Positions 45,501-57,300 of a DNA stretch of 64,000 nucleotides are shown piece by piece. Positions within the stretch are counted from its first letter, which is position 1, and each line of letters opens with the position of its first letter. Under the pieces are notes generated by a model, which did no database searches, was not told the DNA's origin, and saw only the letters and a program-made list of their open reading frames with translations. Origin of the DNA: Trichoplusia ni (taxonomy: Eukaryota > Arthropoda > Insecta > Lepidoptera > Noctuidae); assembly GCF_003590095.1 (NCBI RefSeq), contig NC_039492.1:7564001-7628000 (forward strand). Reading direction: 5' to 3'. A program made the translations under genes and the position numbers.

Positions 45501-47890
45501 CAAAGGGAATCGTTAATGACAATTTAGCTTCAAAACGAATGCGTCCGTAAGTCCCAGCGTCTTAATTCATGTTCAGTGTGACGTTAAAAGAACCGTAGTA
45601 ATTCTTCATAGACAGATGTCATTCACTCATCTCCGACATTGTATTAGGATACGTCCGAGCGTGACTGACTCTTAATATGCGGTGTTACGCCTTATCATTA
45701 CCAGCAACAAAGTAATTCAAAGTTCCTACCAACACTTGGTAAAGAAATTATAACAGTTGTGCAAGAGAGACGCCGTTATAAAATGTATTGCGTTGTCACG
45801 CTTCCACAACTATCAAAGTTTACATTAAGAGGAAGTGGTTACTGGTCCTGGTTGTTTATGTCTTAATTTAAGTTACGAAAATGTGGGAGGAAGACCATGC
45901 GCTGATGACGCGTCTCGAATAGCGGCGAACTAATGAAGCTATTAGTGTTACCCGCTGATACGAATAAAACTAGTCGCTAAATGACCTGCGTAAGTGCCTT
46001 ATCATTATGATTCATGCTGTTGTTTTGTTTTAGATGCGAGTAGTGTGTAAGGTTTGTTTACTATAGCTCTAGAACATGTCTTACATACTTATATTCTTGT
46101 CATTCGTTGTCCTTTGTTTTACGTAACCTATATTTAGAAAGTTCTTTCTTTTCTAATATAGTTAGTTATGGGATTATTTTGGATTACTAGGGTATATAGG
46201 AATTACTATTGTATTCAACATTTATATTCCTTTTTGTGAAAATGAATTGGGAATGCAGACTCCAGTGACGGGACTCCTGTGATGTATAAAATTAATGGAT
46301 TAATTTATTGAATTATTTTAAAGCTCTGAAGCAACAATGAAACTAGATTTTATCGCATAAGTATTATCATAGATACAATCAACTTTTAACTTTGACTGGC
46401 CCAGAAATATCATTTTCGGCCACGGGTGACCGATGCATTTTTGTAACATCTAAATTCTCGTCTCGAGGTCCAAGAACTTCGAGAATTCTTTTTGCAATGC
46501 TATCAGTGGCAGCGTGTGGGTCGTAATGAGCGCTCGACGGTACAACCAGTGCCATAGTGGTGCGGTGCGTGTTGCTTTGGCCATTTACTTTCACCAACAA
46601 TTTATTTCATAGTTTTCCTTGTTTGTGAATACGTAATCGTAGTACATACTTTGTAGCGTGAGAAATGGCAAATATTTTGACCGATACAGTTTATTTTAAA
46701 ATTTAAAACAAATATTCAGATATTCATTGTAAACGGAAAATATCTGTTTCACGAATTTGTAACGAAACTATTCTTATCGTGGCCCAATTGTGATTATGTT
46801 GTTAGTTAACACGAAAACACCCTTGATATGGTAATTTAATGAATTTCTGCCTAGACTTCTTTATATGAACTGCTTCTTCAGAGGTTACTAATGAGATGTA
46901 ATTTTGTTACTTAAGATTTAGGTTGGTCTTTTTTGTGTATGAGTGCACGGCTTAGCAGGATTTTGATGTCATTATTGATGCGAAATGTGATCGAAAAAAT
47001 GTTTCCATTCCATTCTATCCAAATAAATCAATACGAATTTTAAATAAGTAGGTAGGTATTGCATCTAATCCTGCTTCCAAAGACAATAATTACCCAACAC
47101 TGGATTACAAACGAGACTACTAAATTATAATTACTATTATTGAGAAGAAAATGTCCAAAATTGTATTCTTACCTTTCCGCTCTCTTTCTGAAAGTCGCAG
47201 CCACGGTTGTTGTATGGCGAGTGGTCGAACACGAGTTGCAGGTTGGTGCCGGTGGCGGTGAATGCGATCTCGGTGTGACCCTCACGGCAGCCGCTCTGGA
47301 AGCGCATCTGGCGCTCCTCCGGCGGCCTGTCCCGGTACCCAGTGTACCGCACCTGACAACAACCAGCCTTATTAAAGACTTATTTTAACTGGGCGTGGCT
47401 CTAACCACTTGCCAGAACTACCAACTGTTTTTAATCGTTTGATGTCTAGATATTTAATTTTTACAGCTTAAATTAAGGTTACAGTTGTATATGTGACCGT
47501 AAATTACCTAGAATTAAAAGTACTAAATAATATATCGATTTCAATAAAAGGAAAACAAGCGTAACATGATGTTCCAGAACAAGTGACTTCACAAATTGTA
47601 TAATTTTCCTGTTTGTGGACTATTTGAATAGTTAAACGTTTAAAGTAAGGCAATTACTAAATTAACTATTGTATTAACTTTAAAGTGATTTAATTAATGC
47701 TAATTTCAATACATACCTCACTTTCGCGGCTTAGCCTTTTAAAGAGATCATCAGATTCGAATTTAGCTTTCTGATCAGGAACTACCCGAGGCATTTTGAA
47801 AATGAAACGTGGTTTAGGCTGTTCATACAGTCCAATGGAGTCAAAAGGCAACATGCCTGCCAAAGCAGCCGGGTCACTCATGGCGTGCAT
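42564..47890 (-). CDS. CBFB: Core-binding factor beta (Brother / Big brother)
   Basis: Non-DNA-binding partner that strengthens DNA binding of Runt-domain factors. Three exons (- strand): 47717-47890, 47173-47352, 42564-42923; 237 aa. The conserved core begins MPRVVPDQKAKFESDDLFKR at residue 33 and continues with YTGYRDRPPEERQMRFQSGC, GHTEIAFTATGTNLQL, VRWRGWIDLERLDGVGCLEL and DEERAAIEDAA. The 32-residue N-terminal extension (MLPFDSIGLYEQPKPRF) is of the insect type. After the core comes a helical segment (RYNQRLRDFEDKQRAYREHG) and a His/Pro-rich tail with repeated SHPAHP-like units to the stop, absent from vertebrate CBF-beta. The 3' half of exon 3 is very GC-rich. Intron 2 is 4.2 kb and holds a GC-rich island and a small open frame. 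Confidence 0.95.
43795..43985. promoter_or_regulatory. GC-rich island in CBF-beta intron 2, candidate enhancer
   Basis: GC-rich block in an otherwise AT-rich intron, with GGGCGGGTGCGGCGCCGGGA at about 43839 and a CCAAT box near 43865. An open frame over it (43728-43925, -) looks incidental. Regulatory role is inferred from composition only. Confidence 0.3.
44129..44260 (-). repeat. Probable copy of the 'gtcaagtgc...aaccct' repeat
   Basis: AGGGTTCGGTACGTATAG followed by GAGGCTTCGTTATCAGCCCG matches the inverse of the element's closing part, though more diverged than the other copies. Confidence 0.45.
45752..45816. repeat. Dispersed repeat, copy B
   Basis: GTGCAAGAGAGACGCCGTTA and GTCACGCTTCCACAACTATC parallel copy A at 41012-41085 in order and spacing. 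Confidence 0.5.
46379..46552 (-). CDS. Small unidentified open frame in CBF-beta intron 2
   Basis: 57 aa from the ATG at 46552; the frame is open from 46606. It reads MALVVPSSAHYDPHAATDSI, then AKRILEVLGPRDENLD. Composition looks coding (few rare residues, mixed charges), and a minus-strand AATAAA lies at 46304-46309, about 70 nt after the stop. I do not recognise a family. It could be a small nested gene, the tail of a retrocopy, or chance. No splice acceptor is evident upstream. Confidence 0.25.
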   Translation of the reverse strand, partial: ALVVPSSAHYDPHAATDSIAKRILEVLGPRDENLDVTKMHRSPVAENDISGPVKVKS

Positions 47891-48300
47891 TACACGTCGA
47901 CTAGGAATGCACTAAGATACTGTTCACCATCACACTGAACACGCGCGCCACACTGACTCAGACGACTATGATTCAAGTTAGTTCGCAACACTCGGCGTGG
48001 TGCTACACGACAGCGGACCGCGCGACTACCTGCTTCTGCGACAATCACGCACTGAATGATCGCCCGCTCTGAGGATCGGCTCGAGTTTCCACCAGGGCGG
48101 AGTCTCGGCCGGGTGGGGAGCTCCCGGCCAATGACTGAACCCTGCGGTACCGCCCGACGCCTTCTCTAAGCGCTTTCGGGAGCTTTCAAGCGAAAAGAGG
48201 GTTTTCCCCCCTCGAAACTGTTCAAAATAAATACTGTACACGACAAAACACATGAATTTATAATGATGGGCATTATCCGCTTTCGACGTTTGGAGTGTTT
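47891..48300. promoter_or_regulatory. Promoter region of CBF-beta
   Basis: GC-rich region immediately upstream of the start codon, richer than anything within 4 kb upstream. It contains TGCGGT, a core Runx site, at 48143-48148. An open frame on the minus strand (48026-48490) has no protein similarity I know and ends inside this region. No TATA box. Confidence 0.5.
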
Positions 48301-49704
48301 TATGTATTTGTATCAGGTCCTTTGTTCCTTTGTAACGAGATAAATGTACGATATGTACAGTTGTATGAAAGGGGAGCAGGATCCCAGGATGCGATAGAGT
48401 GTATGAAACGTGATATTTTTGTAAGGCAGGAAAGCTGCATTTATTGGACGCCCAGTAGCCTAATTGTATTCCATCATGGCATAAATCCAATGAAGGGGGC
48501 TCGTATGGACCTACCTATACATTATTATTAACACTCATTTGCAATTGATATGGAGTCAGAACGTAATGAAAGAGTGTACTGTTATAATTATTTTGAAACA
48601 CGAAATAAGTTCTTACTGAAATAGTTCAGCTTTTTATTTTTCTTGATACTTGACTGAATTTATATCTGACAAGGACTTCGTTTTTTAAACATTAAATTAT
48701 AGGGGTAAGTTTAAATTATAAATATTGCCAGTTCTTAAGAAAAAAAAATATTTTTCGTCCTATTGCATGGGTATACGATTAAGGCGCAGTGTTGAATAGT
48801 TATAAAAGCAAGTGTGATTGGAATTAACACAATTCCAAGGTTTTTGCAAGAACGTGCTACTTCTTGCGTATTTCCAATAGTAGGCAAATTGGCGATTTAA
48901 AAAGCGACACCCAAGATCCTATAAGCTAAAGGGCGTTTTGTTTAGTATAAATTAATGAATTTCACCACGTCTTCTGCAAGACGGCAACATATTGCCTCTC
49001 AATTATAATTAGGTACATGAAGAAGCTTCCATTGAGGTAGATAACAATTCATCGTATCGCTTACATTCCAGTTAAAGCTAAAATGAAAACGATACACCGC
49101 ACTTTATCCATTACAGCTATCGTTTCGCAATCGTCTTTCTGTCCTCGTAGTGGTGGATTAGACAAATATAGTGTCAATTAGCAGATACAGATCTAAACAT
49201 TTGGACAACACTGATGCAGGCGACGGCCCACAGACAGGCGATGCGTTTAATGCATCTCTTGTGTTAGGACCGCGGCAAGCTCTTTGAAACGTAGTCAGAA
49301 AGCGCCAGATAATGATCGTTAAGTGTCGGAATTGTTACCGTTTTTTATATTGTTACTGTTTATTGTCGCACTTCTTAGCATCCCGACAAACGTCTTGAAA
49401 CCATTGAACAATAAGATGAAGTATTTAATGAGATATTGAGCTTATCTGTTTTGCAATATTATGGTGCACGTTATTCGGCTAGTGCAACCTGGTCGAAACA
49501 CACGAAACAAAAACACAAAACGTCGGTTCAAAAGCTAGTAGTTATTGAGTTTAATTATAAATCGTAACTAGCAAACGCATAAAATAGTTGAATTTCACAA
49601 AACGATCGATTGTATGATAGACATACTGCAAAAGAAGATGTAAGAACTAAATTCTGCCCTTTATTTAGTTAAAAAACGTGTTAAGCAAAATTCTTTCTAT
49701 CACA

Positions 49705-49726
49705 CGTACATCGGTTCCGATGTACG
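49705..49726. repeat. Perfect palindrome, 10-bp arms
   Basis: CGTACATCGG, TT, CCGATGTACG. Perfect arms around a 2-bp centre in non-coding DNA; could be a dimeric transcription-factor site or a transposon end. Confidence 0.8.
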
Positions 49727-51594
49727 GGAATTTAAAATTAGACGCGAGAGTGCCAGTCACGCATTAATAAAAAGAAAAAACATCTTTTGCATCTACGAAT
49801 TCAAGACAAAAGTTAAGGCTCAGACTTTGGTTTAGGTACTACCGAGTTATCTTTAAAACTTCATCGCAGGATTTCAGAAGCAACTTTTTAAAAATTGTTA
49901 GAGGTTATCATAGGCGCAATGAAAAAAAATATGTATGGTTAATACGTCGAAAACGCTAACCATCAAACAGCAAGTTTATAAATTATTCTAATAAATGTTC
50001 TGCAAATATTCCAATTCGTCACGTAGTTCTTTATAGGGACGGGAGGGCCACGTGTCGACGTTTGATCTCTATGCAAGCTTTGACGAGAGGCGACCCCTGC
50101 GCTTGTTAATAACATCCATATCTCCCTGTCTGTCAATCTATATTCTTCCTGCTTCATATGTTTTAATGTCATTTCGATAGATTTAAGGACAGGAATCTGC
50201 TTTTCAATGCAGTCAAATTCAGAAGTTCTTCAGTGTAACGCGATTTTTTTGACCTGAGGTTCGTTGTAATTTTCCTGCTTGTAAGTTGTTTTTACAAATC
50301 AGTAAGTGATTGCACCTAACGATTTTTTCATTTATTGAAGTTACTTATTTTAGTTTTCCTTATCGCGGAATTTATTGCTCCGAGTAAAAGACGGAACAAT
50401 GGCCGTACCAAGAAACAAATTTACCTGTTTATGATTGTACCTAACCCAGAGTTACAAGGAAGTTATCAATCTGTACAATAGAAACGCTCAGGCTTTTTTG
50501 TTAATATATTCCAGTTAAGTTAGCTAGAGTCACAATAGCAGCTAACAGGATAATTTAGAAAGTATTTAAAAATGCTGAAAAAAAAAACGGAGGAACTTTT
50601 TTGATAACTAATTATTAAATACAAAATTATTTGACCAATGTATATCTCCCAAACTGTCACGATCTCTGGGATTATGCTCTGCGTCGATGAGAGTGAAGTA
50701 ATAAAGAGTGCATCTGTGTGATAGTGTTTACTGAAGCACTTGCAATGTTCCATCACATTTGTAAAATATTTGTTAGGAAATTTTACTGTCGCAGAAAGCG
50801 TTTCAAGTGACATTTGTCAGCTTCGTAATAATTAGCCACTCCAGCATAGTTCAATATATAAGAACCTACCGATAGTGGGCCGTTAGTTACAGTTTATCAA
50901 TTATCTTTCACAGAAACCATTGTTTAAGTGGGCCTAGAGAATGGGACAAAGAAAAGTGTATTTTTTTTAATGCCCGTCTTGTAGTTCAATAAACAACAAT
51001 GGTAACCTACCTAAACATTTTTCTTTTCTAACATTGATCAAATAACAGTAAATAACAGCAAACTTAAGCGTGGCGCCACGTCTGAGTAGGTATACATTTT
51101 GCGAAATGCGTGACGTCACTAGTCTGTCTCCTAAACTTGAAAGTCGTTTATTTTAGTAACTTTTTACTGTCCAGATAAAATCAAAAGTATGTGTCTAATA
51201 TTCGTATCATTATCTATTGACGGAGTATATATTTTTTCTTTTTATACCTTGTCATCATACCTTACAAAATATATACGAGTAGGTATATTGGTTGCTTGGT
51301 AGGTATGCTTGGTTCACATTTAGCTATCTGCTATAGTTCAGTTATTCTAGTGATTTGGCGTATCGATCAAGCGTTAGCGAGACCTCATCAAAAATACGCC
51401 ATTGATAAGGATTTTCCCACAAAAATATTCTCACGCCCACATATGTAGATAAATACTTTATATGAATAAACTATTATTTATTCTGTCAAAAATTAATATA
51501 TAATACTTAGAAAAGCCATTTTGATTGAGTTTAACTTTTAAAATTTTACGAAACGTTCGTTGGTTCTGCAGATGTGTGGTTCAATTCTGAAACC

Positions 51595-51857
51595 TTTTTT
51601 TTTTTTAATTTGGCTCTTTATTTTCACATTTTGTAAAACGTCTCAAGTCTCTCTCGAGGCCGCGTCTTACTCCTGTGCTTATGTATCGCTATCGAAATAA
51701 AAAAAACAGTCTCACTGAAGAATGCGGATTGACTAAATGCAGTAGGTCGGCGTTTTGAACTGCCACTTGCGAGATGCCTATGCTTAGAAGAGGTTCTGCG
51801 ATTGAGCCGTTTAATTACTGATGCGAGTTTCTTTTTGGATCGATGACGTCGACTCAA
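51595..51857 (-). pseudogene. Possible processed retrocopy with poly(A) tail
   Basis: On the minus strand an open frame at 51857-51624 encodes a basic peptide (SRRHRSKKKLASVIKRLNRR, SSKHRHLASGSSKRR). Its TGA is followed at once by AATAAA (51622-51617) and then a run of twelve A (51606-51595). Frame, hexamer and A-run in this order are the signature of a reverse-transcribed mRNA. I do not know the parent gene, and a chance arrangement is possible. Confidence 0.3.
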
Positions 51858-52060
51858 AGTTTTAAGACGAACCGTACATATTTATTTGATCCATTTAGTA
51901 AGTCGTACAACAGGTTTACCTACCGGTAGTACCTGAATTTTGATATTTTTTATAAACGGCTCCCTAACTTAGGATTTTATGCATATTGTCGCATAGGGTT
52001 CCACAAGCATTATAATCACATGTATATGTAACCTAGACTATTAAGAACTTTTTGAGGATT

Positions 52061-52110
52061 GTCATTGACACAAATGCTTGCCCTACGCGGGCATTGAACT
52101 AACACACTTT
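52061..52110 (-). repeat. SINE tail fragment
   Basis: Read on the minus strand, GTTCAATGCCCGCGTAGGGC followed by AAGCATTTGTGTC matches the B-box and tail of the SINE at 27776-27815. Confidence 0.5.
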
Positions 52111-54349
52111 TTTATTTTTGGTTTACAGAATTTCTAATCCCAAAATGTAGGAATCGACAGCGTGTAGTGCAGTCGGGTAAAAACTTCAAAAAGAAAAAAA
52201 AAAAACAATTTTCAAGTCATCCAGAAGTTTTTTTAAAGCAAACAAGGGTACTTTTTTTTAAATCGGCGCAAGAATTTCCAGGCCAAACATTTAATTTATG
52301 TTTGCGTTTTCCGAAACTTGCTGCAAATTACAAAGACACTTCTTTCTTATAGAACTCTAAATATAAACTTCTTTTCAGAAAAGAATGGAATTTAATCAAA
52401 TGGATGGCCAAAAGCACGCGTAGAAGTCAAATTCAACTTTACGTAAATTGGAACACCTATTCAATGAGCTCTACTAAGCAATAGCTGGTTGGTGTTATTA
52501 CTCTTTGGTGATGTAGTTATTTGATAACGCAACGTAAACCACATCCTTTTAGATAAGTTAATGTGTGTGAATATTTTGGTGTAGTCCTGGGGACGCGAGT
52601 TAATGTGAATTAGGATATCAAAACAGTAAAACAAACAAGACTCTTTTTAACCAATGTCTCGTTTAAGGTTTCGGTGTCCCAGCATTGTTTATGTATGGTG
52701 TATAAGAGAGCGAATATCCCTGCTCATGTATATCCATCCATTGTCTTAATGCTAAATACTAATAATACATGTATATGAATAGTGTAAAACTTGCTTATTG
52801 TTAAGCTTTTATATTATTAGCAAGTCGCTTTTGGAAAATTTGGTAAACTCTTCGTCTTACTCGGCGAATGGTCATTGTTTTCCCCCTTATAATTTTTAAG
52901 ATAGCTAGGACTAGCAGTCTTCTTGCGATTCATCCAGTAAAATTATTAGTATCTCTGTATGTCTATATCTAATACAGTTAAGCACACTTTTTAACAGGGT
53001 TTGGTGATAATTATCCTGAAATTACCACAGTGCAACAGATTCTTTGTATTGTTAATCCAGTAGAGTAAAATATCATTTTTTTCCCTTTTTGTAAAAATAA
53101 AGCCACCAGGTTTTCCGGTCTGTCATATTTTTCAAGCTATTTACGATGGGCGTGTTTATTTTCGTGATGGTACACGTCTTCGAGAAAGAAACGAAAGGAA
53201 ACGAGGAAGAAAGACTGAACAGAAAATACAAATTTAGAGATCGACTCTCAAACAAGCAGGATATCATCTTGTAAATAATATTATTTCATAGAGTGATTAT
53301 ATTTTTCCAAAGACACATAAGGCTAGAAAGCGAAAGCAAAGAACTTAGGGCTATAGGGCCCTAAACGTAAATTCCTCATATAAATGGACAAAGTACAAAT
53401 ATAGGACTTTTAATTTGAGTAGCATCAAACTTTATTTTTTTGCTTCCCAAAATAAAACGTAATCCACCTATTTCATAATTGTTTGTGATCACAATGATTT
53501 CTTGTTAACAGTAGCAGTTAGAAATCCGGTATGATCCAGTTTTGCCGTTGTAAACATGTCATTTGTATTGTCTATAAGGAGAACTGTACACGGAACAAAT
53601 GTGCTGCATTTCTCACCTCCAGTGAGTACCGGCTTTTTACGGCCATGACCAATAAATCAAAGCTTTGTTACTTAGTCACTCATTTACATATTTACACAGT
53701 GACAATGACCGTGGAGACATTTAATTAATTGATTCATAAACCTTTTCATAGTTGTTGAGCAAAAAGTATGCTTTGACCCCTGAATAAAACAAAAAGTACA
53801 CAATAAAGAAAGGGTTACAACGTGTTCCCATTAACATGTATTTTAATGTGAGGCGCGTTCGGGCAGTTGAGTCATTTGTTACAATCTTTTATTTTATTAC
53901 CACCCTTTCAAATAACTTTTTTGTTCCTTAATTTCTACTTTAATTTGGTTTCGGAACGTTGTCGATATTTATTTTTAGTAGCAGATTAGAAGTCATAAAA
54001 CTATTTGATTAGGATACTGACAGAGAGTTTCCTACTTCCTGTGTAGTTTTTAATTTATTAGTGCTTTAAATTGAGACAAATGCTGGATTAGAGAACTGTA
54101 GTAGTTCTTATCTAACAGAGATATCAACATAAAAAGTCTAAGAATTCGAACTACTTTTATACCTGTCTGAAAACGAGAACTCTAGCGTGGTTTTTTTTTA
54201 GGCTTGGGCTACCTCTTCCCACCATTAATTTACATTACCTTTGAAAGTGCAAAATATGATTTTGGGCCTATCACGTTCTGGACTGTCATTCATCCATAAC
54301 TTTTGTATATAGATTTTCAAACTTGATAGGTATACATGACAGAGCGTCG

Positions 54350-57300
54350 CGCGGCCTGCTGCAGAGAGCCCATGGATAGGGGACGCTCGTAAACCCTCAA
54401 AGAAGCCGTCAGACGTTGTTTATGCGAGCAATTCCGGTCAACGCTTTGTCTTTTGCCGCGCGGCCTTCGGACGACACCCTAATAAAAGGCGTGGCAAAAA
54501 CTGCCCTAATGGGTGCTGATCCTATTTCAAAGTAATAAAATGCAACAAAATTAGCCTTTGTTAAATTTAGAACTGTAAACGTGCAAACTGCAGACATAGT
54601 ACGGATGGGTCGGACCGGTCGTCTCTGCGACTATTGTTTTATGGGCGTGTAACTTTCAACTATTGTTAAATTATTTTATTTTGTAATAAGGGTTCGACGG
54701 ATAGCGGTATTTTATAAATTCTTTTCACTTTTGGGATACCTGCCAGCAGTGCCGACACGTATGAGGATAATGCCTTTGGAACAGTATCTCCTTACAGGTA
54801 ACCTTCTCCTTGTTTTACCCCAGAAAGACCTTCAAGGTCTTCGTTTTGCAGTAGGCCCAGATTATAAGAAAGATGCGAGCGTCGGGAGTTGTACAATCAC
54901 TACAATCAACTTTGTTTAGTTGCGCTAATGTGGTGATGACCTATACGTGAATCATAATCGAGGAGCGTCGGTATCGAATACTAATGTGTACGATCAAACC
55001 GGTTTGGTGAGTTCCGGATACGTCAGCGCCGCGCCGTCATCGATTGAGTCCGATATGACGTGAAGTGGCCGCGGGAAGTTCCTGGGATATTTCTTTAATC
55101 GTTTAAGAGTAAATAACCGACGAAGATAGACGACATTGTTACAGTAAATATTTGTATAGAATTCTGAGTCATATTTTATGCACAATCTTGATGTCCCTTC
55201 GAATTGGTTTCGTTCTGTGAATACGGTTGGTGCGTATACCTTGCTATGAGGAAAATCTTTGGTTATTGGTTAATCAAGTTGTGAAAGTGTTACGTTCTCC
55301 TCGGGTTTTGCAGTGAGCGGTATCGGCGCTTCGTATGACGACCTCGTTCGTGGGCTCCTCGTGTCAGCCCAGCCATGTTCGCGTTTTGGAATTCCCTGCG
55401 TGGCGCATGCCGGTGTGCGTGTCCTTGTAAATAAGTAGGTAAAGTTTATTCATTGTGCTATTGACATGAGGTATTGTATGTCAATGATCTCAGTACAATC
55501 ACAACACGCCTTATGAGACATCAACAATTAACAACTAACAAGCTGCATAAAATGGTAGGACACCTTTAACAGACTGTGTACCAATTAATTTGAGGAACAA
55601 TAAACCATGGAGATAATGTTACACAATATTTGGAGGTTAACAGGTGGTTTCCGTTATCTTAATGATGTCTATCAGAATATCAATACCACTTTTATATAAG
55701 ATCATAGACGTTACGGTCATTATTGCTTTGTTAGTAAATATTCATTAGGTATTTCATAAAATCCAATGCAGAGCAAAACCTGATATTTCTTTCTAAATAT
55801 ATTAATTATTATATCATTGCAAAAGTAGGATAATATATACAGTAGAAGATAAGATCATGGAGAGTATGAATTTGGAGAGTCGAGTAAAAGTGTTCATTCT
55901 ATAATTACAGTTTATTAAGTAAAGTAAGTAAAATATAAATATCCGTTAAGTAACATGTAATTACCGATACGGTAATCCCCATTAATAGAAATAAGTAACT
56001 TGTGAGCGCCGGAAATACCTGTGTCGGGGGATTACCGCCACTACCTACATCTATGTAGCTCTGTAACTGTTGATGGACACGAGTATGTAAATCGTATCCA
56101 GATCAAACTGGCTCTTACGGAGATGCTTACACGTGTAGCCCAATATCCCAAATTATGATCAAGTTATAATGGACTTTTTTATCATGTGCCAAAAAGTCAT
56201 ACAACTTTTGACATCAATTTTTTTTTTACACACAGTTTTTGAATTCCGAACGGAAAAGTTCAACGACAGCGTTTTTTTGTTTAATTTTATTGAATGAGGT
56301 TAGTATGTAGTATGTAGCCCATGCATAGCTCATAAGAAATTGTTTCAAGCGTATGTTTCAATGTTACATGATGGTGACGATAAATTAACATATTTTTGCT
56401 GTTAGATTTAAAATAACGTAGATGGTAACCAGCTAGTCTCCAGACACTCTTCTGGATTTAACTTTATGCTAAGAGCATTAGAGGGAAGTCAAAACTGACT
56501 TTATAAAAGCTACGAGACTCGTATAATGAAAACAAAATCAAAAACCCACAATAGGTTAAGTAAGAGAGTAAACAAAATTTCCAGACATTTAATAAGTAAA
56601 ATAAATAAGGAAAACAGTTTGTCGTTTATGGACAATCTGGACTTTACGTCGTTCTTAGAACTAAGACCGTTGCGTTGTCGCGACAAGCCTCCGTCCGGCG
56701 ACAGACCTCGGGCCGCGGCCCACGGTTACGTCAAGATCGGAAATACCTCAACGTGACTGTCTATTTCGGCGCTACACAGACATCTATGTCGTGCCGAGAT
56801 CCGCGCCACTCCGCGCGTGAACCTGCCTCGAGCGGCAACTTGTCTTACGGGAATTACCGCACCAATATACCTCTATTATCTAATAGTTGTCGATTAATTC
56901 TCTTTACACTAGTATATAATTTTACTATTTTTATAATCAATAAACCAGAACCATACTCTACAATGCTAATCGGATTTGCCATTCTCAATATCATTAATCA
57001 AAGGTTTTTTAAAAGCGCGTCTGTAGTCAAGGCGGGTCGCTTACACGTTATTACATAAAGCTTATTTTGTTGTAAACGGACGGCACCGTTTATAAAACGT
57101 TATCTCCAAATGAACACAATAACAAGTTTAATAATAGGAGTGATTAATGTGCTCGCAGGATGACGCGCACTTTGCGCGAGGGTTAAGGGAGGCGCGAACT
57201 CGACACTGCGCAACACGGTGCACAGCAAGTTCCATTGCCGCCGCTCCCGCCCAGCACAAATGACCAGACATTATTTAATTGAAATAGAAGTGAAAGGGTG

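Larger units (their letters stand above)
48301..54349. other. Gene-poor AT-rich region
   Basis: No recognised gene in 6 kb. Items placed here separately: the palindrome at 49705-49726, a possible retrocopy at 51595-51857 and a SINE-like fragment at 52061-52110. The rest shows only short unconvincing frames. Confidence 0.5.

Noticed and set aside
48026..48490. 154-codon minus-strand open frame upstream of CBF-beta
   Set aside because: No recognised family or splice connection; overlaps the likely promoter.
55250..55275. miR-9-like string TCTTTGGTTAT
   Set aside because: Only the first 11 bases agree, the rest differs and no hairpin partner is visible.
56526..57058. Two overlapping plus-strand open frames
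   Set aside because: Low-complexity or odd composition, no family, no matching splice or poly(A) context.
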